Shown piece after piece: positions 10,350-20,775 of a DNA stretch of 64,000 nt; position 1 is the first letter of the stretch, and each line of letters opens with the position of its first letter. The position numbers and the translations under genes were made by a program. The notes beneath the pieces are model-generated. The model was not told the DNA's origin. It did not search any database and was given only the letters and a program-made list of their open reading frames with translations. Source of the stretch: Pseudomonas zanjanensis (GTDB taxonomy: Bacteria > Pseudomonadota > Gammaproteobacteria > Pseudomonadales > Pseudomonadaceae). The DNA lies in the NCBI RefSeq assembly GCF_014268745.2, contig NZ_JABWRB020000001.1:1-64000 (forward strand), read 5' to 3'.

Positions 10350-11108
10350 ATGTCCCTGCGCTTCGCGCTCGTTTTGCTGTTGGCCGGCCTTTGTTCCGGT
10401 TGTGTCCTGTCGGGTGACTACAACCCGATGAAGACCAGCAAAGGGCGCGACGAAGCACGTGTGGCCTATGTGCAACTGGGCATCGGCTACCTGCAACAGG
10501 GCATGACCGAACGGGCCAAGGTACCGCTCAAGAAAGCCCTGGAGCTGGACGATTCCGACCCGGATGCCAACGCGGCCCTGGCCCTGGTGTTCCAGGCCGA
10601 GATGGAGCCGGAACTGGCCGACCAGCATTTTCGCAAGGCGCTGTCTGGCCGGCCGCAAGACGCACGGATCCTGAACAACTACGGCAGCTTTCTTTTCGAG
10701 CAGAAACGCTACAAGGAAGCCTACGAGCGCTTCGAGCAGGCTGCCGCCGATACCCTTTACCCTGAGCGCTCGCGGGTGTTCGAAAACCTCGGCATGACCG
10801 CCGCGCAGCTCGGCCAGCGTGACCTGGCCCGCCAGCAGTTGGAAAAGGCGCTACGGCTCAATCGCCAGCAACCGCGGGCGCTGCTGGAAATGGCTGAGTT
10901 GTCCTACGAAGACAGGCATTATGTGCCCGCGCGTGACTACTACGAGCGTTTTAGCCTGCTGAGTGAGCAAAATGCACGTAGTCTATTGCTCGGCGTTCGG
11001 CTGGCACATGTGTTTGAAGATCGCGACAAAGCTGCAAGCTACGGCTTGCAACTCAAAAGACTCTATCCCGGTACGCCGGAATATCAGCAATACCTGTCGG
11101 AGCAATGA
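10350..11108 (+). CDS. pilF: Type IV pilus pilotin / TPR lipoprotein PilF (PilW)
   Basis: Outer-membrane lipoprotein that pilots the PilQ secretin in Pseudomonas. 252 residues: signal peptide FALVLLLAGLCSGC with the acylated cysteine near residue 18 (Cys at -3 is unusual for a lipobox), then TPR repeats over about residues 35-230 (AYVQLGIGYLQQGM, NNYGSFLFEQKRYKEAYERF, ENLGMTAAQLGQ). The stop overlaps the rodZ start by four bases, so translation is probably coupled. Confidence 0.9.
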   Translation: MSLRFALVLLLAGLCSGCVLSGDYNPMKTSKGRDEARVAYVQLGIGYLQQGMTERAKVPLKKALELDDSDPDANAALALVFQAEMEPELADQHFRKALSGRPQDARILNNYGSFLFEQKRYKEAYERFEQAAADTLYPERSRVFENLGMTAAQLGQRDLARQQLEKALRLNRQQPRALLEMAELSYEDRHYVPARDYYERFSLLSEQNARSLLLGVRLAHVFEDRDKAASYGLQLKRLYPGTPEYQQYLSEQ

Positions 11109-12145
11109 TGAAAGCGGCGCATCCCGAAGTTGTAGCAGCGACTCGCGTAAATCCCGGTGAGACCCTGCGTCAAGCCCGCGAAAGCAATGGTTGGTCGCTG
11201 GCCGAAGTGGCCCTCAAGCTCAATCTCACCGTGGCTTCCCTGGGCAACCTGGAAGCGGGCGCGTTCGACAAGCTGCCTGGGCATACCTTCGCCCGCGGCT
11301 ATATCCGCGCCTATGCCAAGCTGCTCGGCATGGACCAGACCGTACTGGTCCAGCAATTCGATCAATACACCGGTTCCGATGCCCAGGGCAGCAACGTGCA
11401 CAGCCTGGGGCGCATCGAGGAGCCGGTTCGCGTTTCCCACACCATTTTGCGAATCGTCAGCCTGTTGCTGCTGATTGCGGTGATCGGTGGCGGTTTTGTC
11501 TGGTGGCAGGACCAGGCTTCCTTGCGCAACAAGGAGCCGGTCGCCATGAACCCCGAGCACGTCGAAGTCGAGGGCGCTGACGGCACCACCCAGATCCATC
11601 CATTGGACGAGCCGGAAGACCAGGCGGTTGTCGAAGGCCAGGCCGAAGGCGAAACCGCCCTGGCGTTGCCTCAAGGCCAGGATAGCGGCGAAGCCGATGC
11701 TACCGCTGGCGCCGAACCGACCGTGCCATCCGCTCCGGCGCCAGCTCCTGCGCCGACCGCGCCGGCCCACGCGGGCACTGTGCCGGCTGCTCCCGCCGCA
11801 CCGGCGGCTCCAGCGCCAGTTCCCGCCACGCCAGCACCAACCGTTGCTGCGCCGAGCGTACCGGCTGCTCCTGCAACCCCAGCGGCCTCGGCCCCTGCAC
11901 CCGGTGATGGCCAGGTACAAATCCAGTTCACCGCCGACTGCTGGACGCAAATCACCGACGGCAACGGCAAGGTGCTGTTCAGCGGCCTCAAGCGCAAGGG
12001 CGACAGCACGGCCGTCAACGGCAGGCCGCCGTTTGCCGTACGCCTGGGTTATGCCCGTGGCGCGCAGGTCAGCTACAACGGCCAGCCAGTCGACATCGCT
12101 CCGTTCACCAGTGGCGAGACCGCTCGCCTGAAGTTGGGTCAATAA
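11105..12145 (+). CDS. rodZ: Cytoskeletal/HTH membrane protein RodZ
   Basis: 346 residues. An HTH domain of Cro/CI type at about 20-85 (GETLRQARESNGWSLAEVALKLNL), one transmembrane helix near 115-135 (ILRIVSLLLLIAVIGGGFVWW), a long Pro/Ala-rich periplasmic linker (about 195-265), and a C-terminal DUF4115 beta domain (IQFTADCWTQITDGNGKVLFSG). RodZ links MreB to the elongasome. The linker is low complexity and may vary in length between strains. Confidence 0.9.
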   Translation: MMKAAHPEVVAATRVNPGETLRQARESNGWSLAEVALKLNLTVASLGNLEAGAFDKLPGHTFARGYIRAYAKLLGMDQTVLVQQFDQYTGSDAQGSNVHSLGRIEEPVRVSHTILRIVSLLLLIAVIGGGFVWWQDQASLRNKEPVAMNPEHVEVEGADGTTQIHPLDEPEDQAVVEGQAEGETALALPQGQDSGEADATAGAEPTVPSAPAPAPAPTAPAHAGTVPAAPAAPAAPAPVPATPAPTVAAPSVPAAPATPAASAPAPGDGQVQIQFTADCWTQITDGNGKVLFSGLKRKGDSTAVNGRPPFAVRLGYARGAQVSYNGQPVDIAPFTSGETARLKLGQ

Positions 12146-12148
12146 GTC

Positions 12149-13258
12149 ATGCACGGCGAATCTCCAATCAAGCGTCGCGAATCCCGGAAAATCTGGGTCG
12201 GTAACGTGCCCGTGGGCGGCGATGCGCCAATCGCTGTGCAGAGCATGACCAACAGCGACACCAACGACGTGGCCGCCACGGTCGCCCAGATCAACCGCCT
12301 GGAAGCCGCCGGTGTCGACATCGTGCGGGTATCGGTGCCGGACATGGACGCCGCCGAGGCGTTCGGCAAGATCAAGCAACTGGTCAAGGTCCCTTTGGTC
12401 GCCGACATCCACTTCGACTACCGCATCGCCTTGCGCGTGGCCGAGTTGGGCGTCGATTGCCTGCGCATCAACCCGGGCAACATCGGTCGCGAAGACCGTG
12501 TGCGTGCCGTGGTGGATGCCGCGCGCGACCGGGGCATCCCGATCCGCATCGGCGTGAACGCCGGTTCCCTGGAAAAAGACCTGCAAAAGAAATACGGCGA
12601 ACCGACCCCGGCGGCGCTGGTGGAATCGGCGCTGCGCCATGTGGAGCACCTCGAACGCCTGAACTTCCAGGACTTCAAGGTCAGCGTGAAGGCGTCCGAC
12701 GTGTTCATGGCCGTCGAAGCCTACCGTCTGCTGGCCAAGGAAATCGTCCAGCCGCTGCACCTGGGCATCACCGAAGCCGGTGGGTTGCGCTCGGGCACGG
12801 TGAAATCCGCCGTCGGCCTCGGTATGCTGCTCGCCGAAGGGATTGGCGATACCATCCGCATCTCGTTGGCGGCTGACCCGGTCGAGGAAGTGAAAGTCGG
12901 CTACGACATTCTCAAGTCCCTGCACCTGCGTTCCCGTGGCATCAACTTCATCGCCTGCCCGAGTTGCTCGCGGCAGAACTTCGATGTGGTCAAGACCATG
13001 AACGAACTGGAAGGGCGCCTCGAAGACCTGCTGGTGCCGCTGGATGTCGCGGTGATTGGTTGCGTGGTCAACGGGCCGGGTGAAGCCAAGGAGGCCCATA
13101 TCGGCCTGACGGGCGGTACGCCGAACCTGATTTACATCGACGGCAAGCCGTCGCAGAAACTGACGAATGACAATCTGGTGGATGAGCTGGAACGGCTGAT
13201 TCGCCAGAAAGCGGCCGAAAAGGTCGAAGCCGACGCAGCGGTCATCGCGCGCGGTTAA
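12149..13258 (+). CDS. ispG: 4-hydroxy-3-methylbut-2-enyl diphosphate synthase IspG
   Basis: [4Fe-4S] enzyme of the MEP isoprenoid pathway (GcpE). 369 residues. N-terminal TIM barrel ([27 protein letters not shown] begins it), then the cluster domain with the cysteines in [12 protein letters not shown] and [11 protein letters not shown]. Starts three bases after rodZ. It depends on the Fe-S machinery encoded 4 kb upstream. Confidence 0.96.
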   Translation: MHGESPIKRRESRKIWVGNVPVGGDAPIAVQSMTNSDTNDVAATVAQINRLEAAGVDIVRVSVPDMDAAEAFGKIKQLVKVPLVADIHFDYRIALRVAELGVDCLRINPGNIGREDRVRAVVDAARDRGIPIRIGVNAGSLEKDLQKKYGEPTPAALVESALRHVEHLERLNFQDFKVSVKASDVFMAVEAYRLLAKEIVQPLHLGITEAGGLRSGTVKSAVGLGMLLAEGIGDTIRISLAADPVEEVKVGYDILKSLHLRSRGINFIACPSCSRQNFDVVKTMNELEGRLEDLLVPLDVAVIGCVVNGPGEAKEAHIGLTGGTPNLIYIDGKPSQKLTNDNLVDELERLIRQKAAEKVEADAAVIARG

Positions 13259-13280
13259 GTCGAAAGATTAAGGAATACAC

Positions 13281-14570
13281 GTGAGCAAGTCTCTGCAAGC
13301 CATTCGTGGCATGAACGACATCCTGCCCGAGCAGACGCCCCTGTGGCGTTATTTCGAGGGCACCGTGGCGCGCCTGCTGGATAACTACGGTTACCGGCAG
13401 ATCCGCATGCCGATCGTCGAGTTCACCGAGCTGTTCAAGCGCTCCATCGGTGAAGTGACCGACATCGTCGAAAAAGAGATGTACACCTTCGACGACCGCA
13501 ACGGCGATTCCCTGACCCTGCGCCCCGAAGGCACGGCGGCCTGCGTGCGGGCGGTGCTCGAACACGGCATCACTGGCGGCGGCCAGGTGCAGAAACTCTG
13601 GTACATCGGCCCGATGTTCCGTCACGAGCGCCCGCAGAAAGGCCGTTACCGCCAGTTCCACCAGATCGGCCTCGAAGTGTTCAACCTCGACGGCCCGGAC
13701 ATCGACGCCGAGCTGATCGTCATGACCTGGCGCCTGTGGGGCGAGCTGGGGCTGCGTGACGCGGTCAAGCTCGAGCTCAACAGCCTGGGTACCAGCGAGT
13801 CCCGTGGCCGCTACCGTGAAGCGTTGGTGGAGTTTCTGTCCGCCCACCTCGACAAGCTGGACGAAGACAGCCAGCGCCGCCTGAAGACCAATCCTCTGCG
13901 CGTGCTCGACACCAAGAACGCCGAGACCCAAGCGATCCTGGTGGACGCGCCGAAAATGGCCGACTACCTCGACGACGAGTCCCGTGCGCACTTCGAGGGG
14001 CTGAAGGCACGCCTCGACGCCGTGGGCATTCCCTACGTGATCAACCCCAAGTTGGTCCGTGGCCTGGATTACTACAGCAAGACCGTCTTCGAGTGGGTCA
14101 CCGACAAGCTCGGCGCCCAGGGCACCGTCTGTGCCGGTGGCCGCTACGACGGGCTGGTGGAGCAGATGGGCGGCAAGCCGACCCCGGGCGTGGGCTTTGC
14201 CATGGGCATTGAGCGCCTGGTGCTGATGCTTGAGGCGCTGGATAAAGTGCCTGCAGAGCTGTCCCGTCAGGTCGACGTCTACCTGTGCGCCTTTGGCGAG
14301 GCCGCCGAACTGGCCGCCCTGGCCCTGAGCGAGCGGATCCGCGACCAGTTGCCCAACCTGCGCCTGCAGATCAACGCCGGCGCCGGCAGCTTCAAGAGCC
14401 AATTCAAGAAGGCCGACAAGAGCGGTGCGCTGTACGCACTGATCCTCGGTGACGACGAACTGGCCCAACAAGTGGTAGGTTTCAAACCCCTGCGTGGCCA
14501 GGGCGAACAACAAAGCATTGCCTGGGATGCGCTTGCTGCACACCTGGCCACCTGCGTCGTGCAGGGTTGA
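13281..14570 (+). CDS. hisS: Histidyl-tRNA synthetase
   Basis: Class II aminoacyl-tRNA synthetase, 429 residues. Motif 2 is in [21 protein letters not shown]. The histidine-specific loops [15 protein letters not shown] and [13 protein letters not shown] are present, and motif 3 is in [15 protein letters not shown]. The C-terminal anticodon domain ends the protein. GTG start at 13281 ([18 protein letters not shown]) after AAGGA. Confidence 0.97.
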   Translation: MSKSLQAIRGMNDILPEQTPLWRYFEGTVARLLDNYGYRQIRMPIVEFTELFKRSIGEVTDIVEKEMYTFDDRNGDSLTLRPEGTAACVRAVLEHGITGGGQVQKLWYIGPMFRHERPQKGRYRQFHQIGLEVFNLDGPDIDAELIVMTWRLWGELGLRDAVKLELNSLGTSESRGRYREALVEFLSAHLDKLDEDSQRRLKTNPLRVLDTKNAETQAILVDAPKMADYLDDESRAHFEGLKARLDAVGIPYVINPKLVRGLDYYSKTVFEWVTDKLGAQGTVCAGGRYDGLVEQMGGKPTPGVGFAMGIERLVLMLEALDKVPAELSRQVDVYLCAFGEAAELAALALSERIRDQLPNLRLQINAGAGSFKSQFKKADKSGALYALILGDDELAQQVVGFKPLRGQGEQQSIAWDALAAHLATCVVQG

Positions 14571-14610
14571 AGCTGTCAAACAGCCGATTTAGCGATTAAG
14601 GAGTATTGGG

Positions 14611-15252
14611 GTGTCGAGTACCGAAGATGAACAGCTGGCGGATTTGAAGGACTGGTGGACGCGCAACGGCAAGCCGCTGGTCACTGGCGGCCTGTTGGCG
14701 CTGGTCATCGTGTTCGGCTGGCAGGCCTACCAGAAATACCAGAGCAACCAGTCGCAAGGCGCCTCGGTGCTCTACCAGCAATTGCTGGAAACCACCCTGA
14801 CCCCGGACGGCAAGCCTGACGCGGCCCGCGTGGCGGACCTGGCCGGCAAGCTGGACAAGGAATTCGGCGGCACTGCCTACGCCCAATACGGTCGCCTGTT
14901 CGTGGCCAAGGTGGCGGTTGACAGCGGCAAGCTGGACGACGCGGCCACCGAGCTGAAAGCCATTGTCGACAAGCCGGTCAACCCGACCCTGGGCGAAGTG
15001 GCGCGTCAGCGCCTGGCGCAGGTGCTGGCGGCGCAGAACAAGGCCGAAGACGCCTTGAAGCTGCTCGACGGTGACGCCGACAAGGCGTTCCTGGCGACCC
15101 GCGAAGAACTCAAGGGCGACCTGCTGGTACAGCTGGGCCGTGCCGATGAGGCCCATGCGGCCTACCAAAAAGCCAAGGCTGCGCTGTCGGATGAAGCCGC
15201 GGTCGGTGGCCTGCAAATCAAGCTGGACGACCTGGCCAAAGGGGATGCGTGA
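14611..15252 (+). CDS. YfgM-like TPR membrane protein
   Basis: 213 residues. A short cytoplasmic N-terminus, one transmembrane helix at about 25-45 (LVTGGLLALVIVFGWQAYQ), then a periplasmic TPR-like domain (VARQRLAQVLAAQNKAEDALKLL). In E. coli YfgM works with the PpiD/SecYEG periplasmic chaperone network. It sits between hisS and bamB as in many gammaproteobacteria. GTG start with GGAG upstream; the stop overlaps the bamB start. Confidence 0.88.
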   Translation: MSSTEDEQLADLKDWWTRNGKPLVTGGLLALVIVFGWQAYQKYQSNQSQGASVLYQQLLETTLTPDGKPDAARVADLAGKLDKEFGGTAYAQYGRLFVAKVAVDSGKLDDAATELKAIVDKPVNPTLGEVARQRLAQVLAAQNKAEDALKLLDGDADKAFLATREELKGDLLVQLGRADEAHAAYQKAKAALSDEAAVGGLQIKLDDLAKGDA

Positions 15253-16396
15253 CGTGATTCGTTGGAAACATGCAGCATTGCTGGCCCTGGCCATTCTGGC
15301 CGCGGGTTGCAGCAGCAACAGCAAGAAAGAACTGCCGCCGGCCGAACTGACCGACTTCAAAGAAGAAGTCGTGCTGCAGAAGCAGTGGAGCCGTTCCATC
15401 GGCGATGGCCAGGGTGAAACCTACAACATGCTGGTGCCGGCCATCGACGGCGACACCATCTATGCAGGCGACGTCACCGGCGTGGTAATGGCGATGGACC
15501 GCACCAACGGCGACGTCAAATGGGAAAAGGACCTTGAACTGCCTGTTTCCGGCGCCGTTGGCGTGGGTTATGGCCTGGTCATGATCGGCACGCTCAAGGG
15601 TGAGATCGTCGCCCTGGACGCGAGCAGCGGTGAAGAGAAATGGCGCGCCCGCGTGACCAGCGAAGTGCTCGCACCGCCCGCCACCAACGGTGACGTGGTG
15701 GTGGTGCAGACCCAGGATGACCGTCTGATCGGCCTGGATGCCGCCACCGGCAACCAGCGCTGGTTGTACGACAGCACCCCGGCGGTACTGACCCTGCGTG
15801 GCACCAGTGCGCCGATCGTTACCAACCGCCTGGCGGTGGCTGGCTTGTCGACCGGTAAAGTGGTTGCCCTGGATATTTCCAACGGCGTGCCGGTCTGGGA
15901 ACAGCGCGTAGCGATCCCGCAAGGTCGTTCGGAACTGGAGCGTGTGGTCGACATCGACGGCGGCTTGCTGCTGTCCGGCGGTACGCTGTACGTCGCCAGC
16001 TACCAGGGTCGCGTCGCGGCACTGGACCTGGAAAGCGGTCGTCCGCTGTGGCAGCGCGATGCGTCCAGCTACGCCGGTGTCGCCCAGGGCTTTGGCAGCG
16101 TCTACGTGAGCCTGTCCTCGGGTACCGTCGAAGGCGTTGACGAGCGTTCCACCACCGCATTGTGGAGCAACGACTCCCTGGCCCGTCGTCAACTGTCGGC
16201 CCCGGAAGTGTTCTCCAGCTACGTCGCAGTGGGTGACCTGGAAGGTTACCTGCACCTGCTCAGCCAGGTGGACGGTCGTTTCGTCGGCCGTGAGCGCATC
16301 GACAGCGACGGCCTGCGTGCCCGTCCGCTGGTGGTGGGCAACATGATCTATGTGTATGGCAACAGCGGCAAACTGGAAGCCCTGACCATCAAGTAA
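15245..16396 (+). CDS. bamB: Outer-membrane assembly lipoprotein BamB
   Basis: Eight-bladed PQQ-type beta-propeller lipoprotein of the BAM complex. 383 residues from the ATG at 15245 (overlapping the previous gene by eight bases); a GTG at 15254 is an alternative. Lipobox LAILAAGCSSN gives the acylated cysteine near residue 21. Propeller blades are visible as repeated GxVxALD..TG...W segments (GVVMAMDRTNGDVKWEK, GEIVALDASSGEEKW, GRVAALDLESGRPLW). Confidence 0.94.
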   Translation: MRDVIRWKHAALLALAILAAGCSSNSKKELPPAELTDFKEEVVLQKQWSRSIGDGQGETYNMLVPAIDGDTIYAGDVTGVVMAMDRTNGDVKWEKDLELPVSGAVGVGYGLVMIGTLKGEIVALDASSGEEKWRARVTSEVLAPPATNGDVVVVQTQDDRLIGLDAATGNQRWLYDSTPAVLTLRGTSAPIVTNRLAVAGLSTGKVVALDISNGVPVWEQRVAIPQGRSELERVVDIDGGLLLSGGTLYVASYQGRVAALDLESGRPLWQRDASSYAGVAQGFGSVYVSLSSGTVEGVDERSTTALWSNDSLARRQLSAPEVFSSYVAVGDLEGYLHLLSQVDGRFVGRERIDSDGLRARPLVVGNMIYVYGNSGKLEALTIK

Positions 16397-16433
16397 GACT
16401 ATGCTTGGGTTAATTCCCAAGCGGCTTCATTCA

Positions 16434-16522
16434 TGTGGGAGCGGGCTTGCTCGCGAAAGCGGTGGATCAGTTGACATCCATCTCATTGGGCCACCGCATT
16501 CGCGAGCAAGCCCGCTCCTACA
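16434..16522. repeat. REP doublet between bamB and der
   Basis: TGTGGGAGCGGGCTTGCTCG at 16434-16453 and its complement at about 16501-16522. A small hairpin GCTTGGG..CCCAAGC (16403-16422) without a T-run precedes it. Confidence 0.85.
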
Positions 16523-16595
16523 GGTTGGCCCCGAGCACCAGCCGCTGCCTCGCAGCGGCTTTTGTATTTTCTGAAATAACGAAGTGGAGAGCCGC

Positions 16596-18068
16596 ATGGT
16601 TCCCGTAATCGCCCTGGTGGGCCGACCGAACGTCGGCAAGTCCACCTTGTTCAACCGCCTGACCAGGACACGCGACGCCATTGTCGGCGACTTGTCCGGT
16701 CTGACCCGTGATCGCCAATACGGTGAGGCCAAGTGGCAAGGGCGTACCTATATTCTGGTCGACACCGGCGGCATCTCCGGTGATGAACACGGCATGGACG
16801 AAAAAATGGCCGAGCAGTCGCTGCTCGCCATCGAAGAAGCCGATGTGGTGCTGTTCCTGGTAGACGCCAAGGCTGGTTTTACCGCCGCCGACCAGATGAT
16901 CGCCGAGCATTTGCGCAAGCGTAACAAGCGTTCCTACGTGGTCGCCAACAAGGTCGACAACATCGACCCGGACATGGCTCGCGCCGAGTTCGCCCCGTTG
17001 GGCATGGGCCAGGCGATCCCGATCGCCGGCGCCCACGGTCGCGGCATCACCCAGATGCTGGAAATCGCCCTGGAGAGTTTCCCCAAGGATGACGCCGAAG
17101 AGCCGGAAGACGGCGAAGAAGAGATCGTTGCCGAAGGCGAGGAAGCCAAGCGCATTCCGGGCCCGAGCGAAAAAGACGGGATCAAGATCGCCATCATTGG
17201 TCGCCCGAACGTAGGCAAGTCGACGCTGGTCAACCGCATGCTCGGCGAAGACCGGGTCATCGTCTACGACCAGCCCGGCACCACCCGTGACAGCATCTAT
17301 ATTCCCTTCGAACGTAACGAAGAGAAGTACACGCTGATCGACACCGCCGGTGTGCGCAAGCGCGGCAAGATCCACGAAGAAGTTGAAAAGTTCTCCGTGG
17401 TCAAGACGCTGCAGGCGATCAAAGACGCCAACGTGGTGATCTTCGTGATGGACGCCCGCGAGGGTGTGGTCGACCACGACTTGAACCTGCTGGGCTTCGC
17501 CCTGGAAGCCGGTCGTGCATTGGTCATCGCGATCAACAAGTGGGACGGCATGACGCCGAGCGAGCGCGACTTTGTGAAAGTCGAACTCCAGCGTCGGCTG
17601 TTCTTCGTCGACTTCGCCGACATCCACTTCATCTCGGCCTTGCACGGCACGGGCGTGGGCAACCTCTACGCTTCGGTGCAGAACTCGTTCAAGTCGGCGG
17701 TCACCCGCTGGCCGACCAACCGCCTGACCCAGATCCTCGAAGATGCGGTCGGCGAGCACGCGCCACCGATGGTCAACAACCGTCGGATCAAGCTGCGCTA
17801 CGCCCACTTGGGCGGTGCCAACCCGCCGATTATCGTGATCCACGGTAACCAGATCGAGAAGGTCCCCAAGTCCTACGTTCGCTACTTGGAGAACACCTAC
17901 CGTCGTGTCCTGAAGCTGGTCGGCACGCCGATCCGCATCGAGTTCAAGGGCGGCGAGAACCCGTACGAAGGCAACAAGAACACGCTCACCGACCGCCAGG
18001 TCAACAAGAAGCGCCGCTTGATGTCGCACCACAAGAAGGCCGACAAGAAGCGCCGCGACAAGCGCTGA
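16596..18068 (+). CDS. der: Ribosome assembly GTPase Der (EngA)
   Basis: Double-GTPase needed for 50S maturation. 490 residues from the ATG at 16596 ([20 protein letters not shown]); a GTG four codons upstream is in frame but unlikely. Two complete G domains: [12 protein letters not shown] and NKVD in the first; [12 protein letters not shown] and NKWD in the second, with an acidic linker ([16 protein letters not shown]). A KH-like domain and basic tail ([11 protein letters not shown]) end the protein. Confidence 0.97.
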   Translation: MVPVIALVGRPNVGKSTLFNRLTRTRDAIVGDLSGLTRDRQYGEAKWQGRTYILVDTGGISGDEHGMDEKMAEQSLLAIEEADVVLFLVDAKAGFTAADQMIAEHLRKRNKRSYVVANKVDNIDPDMARAEFAPLGMGQAIPIAGAHGRGITQMLEIALESFPKDDAEEPEDGEEEIVAEGEEAKRIPGPSEKDGIKIAIIGRPNVGKSTLVNRMLGEDRVIVYDQPGTTRDSIYIPFERNEEKYTLIDTAGVRKRGKIHEEVEKFSVVKTLQAIKDANVVIFVMDAREGVVDHDLNLLGFALEAGRALVIAINKWDGMTPSERDFVKVELQRRLFFVDFADIHFISALHGTGVGNLYASVQNSFKSAVTRWPTNRLTQILEDAVGEHAPPMVNNRRIKLRYAHLGGANPPIIVIHGNQIEKVPKSYVRYLENTYRRVLKLVGTPIRIEFKGGENPYEGNKNTLTDRQVNKKRRLMSHHKKADKKRRDKR

Positions 18069-18082
18069 ATCAGGACCGCTTT

Positions 18083-18208
18083 TGTGGCGAGGGAGCTTGC
18101 TCCCGCTGGGCTGCGCAGCAGCCCCAAAGATGTACCTGCCACCGCAGTGCATCAGATGAAACACAGGGGCTGCTTCGCAGCCCAGCGGGAGCAAGCTCCC
18201 TCGCCACA
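18083..18208. repeat. REP doublet after der
   Basis: TGTGGCGAGGGAGCTTGCTC at 18083-18102 with CTGCGCAGCAGCCCC arm, mirrored by GGGGCTGC..GCAGCCCAGCGGGAG ending at 18208. Confidence 0.85.
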
Positions 18209-18235
18209 GAGTTTTCCTGCGATTCGGTGACAAGA

Positions 18236-18265
18236 AAAGGGTGCCCCTTGGCGGCACCCTTTTTC
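18236..18265 (+). terminator. Rho-independent terminator
   Basis: AAAAGGGTGCC..GGCACCCTTTTTC: a 7-8 bp GC stem followed by five T, ending transcription from der before the aminotransferase gene. Confidence 0.75.
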
Positions 18266-18337
18266 ATGCCCGGCGATTGGGCTATCCTCGAGCTCTCCCG
18301 CGCCGCGCCAGAGCCGGGTGCAGAGCAGGGACCCTCC

Positions 18338-19486
18338 ATGATCACCAGCAAGTTGCCGAACGTCGGCATCACGATTTTCACCCAGATGTCCCAGCTCGCC
18401 GCGCAGACGGGCGCGTTGAACCTGTCCCAGGGGTTTCCCGACTTCGATGGTCCGCAGGCCTTGCGCGACGCGGTTGGTCGGCACATCGCCCAAGGCCACA
18501 ACCAATATTCACCCATGACCGGCCTGCCGGCGCTGCGCCAGCAGATCGCAGCGAAGATCGCCCGCAGCTACGGCGCCAGTGTCGATGCCGACCTGGAAGT
18601 CACCGTGACCCCTGGCGCGACCCAGGCGATTTTCTGTGCCATCGCAGCGGTGGTCCACAGCGGTGACGAAGTGATCGTCTTCGACCCCAGCTACGACAGT
18701 TACGAGCCCTCCGTGCAATTGGCCGGTGGGCGTTGCGTGCATGTGCCATTGGGCCTGGATGACTTCGCCATCGACTTCGAGAAGCTCGGCGAAGCCCTGA
18801 GCCCGCGCACGCGCATGATCATCCTCAACTCGCCGCACAACCCCAGCGGCGCCCTGATCAGCCGCGCCGAACTGGATCAATTGGCGGCGCTGATTCGCGA
18901 CCGCGACATCTATCTGGTCAGCGACGAGGTTTATGAGCACTTGGTATTCGATGGCGTCGCCCATGCCAGTGTCCTGGCCCATGAAGAGCTGTACCGCCGC
19001 GCCTTCGTCGTCAGTTCGTTCGGCAAGACCTACCACGTCACCGGCTGGAAAACCGGCTACGTGGTGGCGCCAGCGGCGCTGACCGCGGAGCTGCGCAAGG
19101 TGCACCAGTACGTCAGCTTCTGCGGCGTGACGCCGTTGCAGTACGCCCTGGCTGACTTCATGGCCGAGCATCCGGAACACGTCGACGAACTGCCGGACTT
19201 CTACCAGGCCAAGCGTGACCTGTTCTGCGATTTGCTGGCCCCGTCGCGGTTCAGTTTCAAGCGCGTGACCGGCACGTATTTTCAACTGGTGGATTACTCA
19301 CAGATCCGCCCGGACCTGAATGACGTCGACATGGCGCTGTGGATGACCCGCGAACACGGCGTGGCGACCATTCCGATCTCGGTCTTCTACCAGGACCCAC
19401 CGCAAGGCCAGCGCCTGGTGCGCCTGTGCTTTGCCAAACGCGAGGAGACGCTGCGCGAAGCGGCGGAAAAACTATGCGTGATTTGA
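18338..19486 (+). CDS. Methionine-type PLP aminotransferase (YbdL-like)
   Basis: 382-residue class I/II aminotransferase, with the start chosen at the ATG at 18338 (MITSKLPNVGITIFTQMSQL). Motifs: NLSQGFPDFDGP, TPGATQAIFCAI, NSPHNPSGA, SDEVYEHLVFDG and the PLP lysine in SFGKTYHVTGWKTGYV. YbdL-like enzymes transaminate methionine/glutamine with 2-oxoacids. It overlaps the next gene, an omega-amidase, by 13 bases; the two together are the classical glutamine-transaminase/omega-amidase pair that removes 2-oxoglutaramate-type products. Substrate assignment is from family and context. Confidence 0.85.
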   Translation: MITSKLPNVGITIFTQMSQLAAQTGALNLSQGFPDFDGPQALRDAVGRHIAQGHNQYSPMTGLPALRQQIAAKIARSYGASVDADLEVTVTPGATQAIFCAIAAVVHSGDEVIVFDPSYDSYEPSVQLAGGRCVHVPLGLDDFAIDFEKLGEALSPRTRMIILNSPHNPSGALISRAELDQLAALIRDRDIYLVSDEVYEHLVFDGVAHASVLAHEELYRRAFVVSSFGKTYHVTGWKTGYVVAPAALTAELRKVHQYVSFCGVTPLQYALADFMAEHPEHVDELPDFYQAKRDLFCDLLAPSRFSFKRVTGTYFQLVDYSQIRPDLNDVDMALWMTREHGVATIPISVFYQDPPQGQRLVRLCFAKREETLREAAEKLCVI

Positions 19487-20268
19487 GCGCGTTGCCGGAC
19501 CTCGACATTGCCCTGGTCCAGACCACCTTGGCCTGGCATGACCGCGAGGCCAACCTGGAGCATTTCGAAGCGCTGCTCGAACAGGCGCGCGGGGCTGACC
19601 TGATCATCCTCCCGGAAATGTTCACCACCGGTTTCTCCATGGAGTCCGAGACCCTGGCGGAGCCTGAACACGGGCCCACCAGCCGTTGGCTCAAGGACCA
19701 GGCGGCGAAACTGGACGCGGTGATCACCGGTAGCGTGATCATCCAGGCCGGCGACGGCAGCCATCGCAATCGCTTGCTGTGGGCGCGGCCGGACGGTGAA
19801 GTGCTGCATTACGACAAGCGCCATCTGTTCCGCATGGCCGGCGAGCATAACCACTACACACCGGGTGACCAACAGGTGCTGTTCGAACTCAAGGGTTGGC
19901 GGATCCGGCCGTTGATCTGCTACGACCTGCGCTTCCCGGCGTGGAGCCGTGATGCCGAGGACACCGACCTGCTGTTGTACACCGCCAACTGGCCCGGGGC
20001 GCGGCGTCAGCACTGGAATCGGCTGCTGCCGGCCCGGGCGATCGAAAACCTGTGCTACGTGGCGGCGGTCAATCGTGTGGGTACCGATGGTAAGGGCTTC
20101 GCCTACACCGGGGACAGCCAGGTACTGGATTTCCAGGGGGAGAGCTTGCTCAGCGCTGGCGAAGCTGATGGCGTGTTCAGGGTGTGTTTGAAGGCGGCGG
20201 ATCTGGCAGCGTATCGCACGCGGTTTCCGGCGAACTTGGATGCTGATCGCTTCGAATTCATTTATTGA
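19474..20268 (+). CDS. Omega-amidase / carbon-nitrogen hydrolase (YafV-like)
   Basis: 264-residue nitrilase-superfamily amidase, start at the ATG at 19474 inside the end of the aminotransferase. The catalytic triad is visible: Glu in LPEMFTTGFSM, Lys in HYDKRHLFRMAGE, Cys in LICYDLRFPAWSR. YafV-type enzymes hydrolyse 2-oxosuccinamate/2-oxoglutaramate, which a methionine-glutamine aminotransferase would produce. Tight overlap supports translation coupling and a shared salvage role. Confidence 0.88.
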   Translation: MRDLSALPDLDIALVQTTLAWHDREANLEHFEALLEQARGADLIILPEMFTTGFSMESETLAEPEHGPTSRWLKDQAAKLDAVITGSVIIQAGDGSHRNRLLWARPDGEVLHYDKRHLFRMAGEHNHYTPGDQQVLFELKGWRIRPLICYDLRFPAWSRDAEDTDLLLYTANWPGARRQHWNRLLPARAIENLCYVAAVNRVGTDGKGFAYTGDSQVLDFQGESLLSAGEADGVFRVCLKAADLAAYRTRFPANLDADRFEFIY

Positions 20269-20331
20269 AACGATTCAGCCTCAAGGAACGCTGTCGGGTG
20301 CCGATAACGGGTCAGCCAAGGAGGAGTCCCT

Positions 20332-20751
20332 ATGACCAGTATCAGCGCAACCACCGTTAACCCTTATCCATTGTCGGCCCCAAAGGTCTCCATCCGCGGG
20401 GCTGAAGAAGAGAAAGCAGTCAGTCCAGTGGCCCCGACTGACAGCAGCGAAGACAAGGACAAGAAACTCGCAGTCGACACCAGCGGCGCAAATATCGCTG
20501 GTGCGGGTGGCAGCAGCGGCACCGGCGATGTCATCGAGCAACTGAAGAAGCAGATCGAACAGACCCAGAAGTTGCTCGCCGAACAGCAAGCCCAGCTAGC
20601 CCGGGTGCAAAAAAGCCGGGCCGATGAAGAGCAGAAAGCCCAGGAAACCATGGCGATCCAGACCCAGATCATGGCGACCCAGGCGACTTTGCAAACCTTG
20701 CAGGCCGCGCTGTTGCAGGCGATGACTATTTCGATCGATACCCATGCCTGA
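20332..20751 (+). CDS. FlxA-like coiled-coil protein
   Basis: 139 residues. The N-terminus is disordered and Ser/Thr/Pro-rich; residues about 65-120 form a Gln/Glu-rich coiled coil (EQLKKQIEQTQKLLAEQQAQLARVQ). It resembles the FlxA-like family, whose role is unknown. No signal peptide or membrane segment. AAGGAGGAG ribosome site. Stands alone between the amidase and a REP/terminator pair. Confidence 0.7.
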   Translation: MTSISATTVNPYPLSAPKVSIRGAEEEKAVSPVAPTDSSEDKDKKLAVDTSGANIAGAGGSSGTGDVIEQLKKQIEQTQKLLAEQQAQLARVQKSRADEEQKAQETMAIQTQIMATQATLQTLQAALLQAMTISIDTHA

Positions 20752-20775
20752 TATCTCGGCCGTCTGAGAGGGCTC

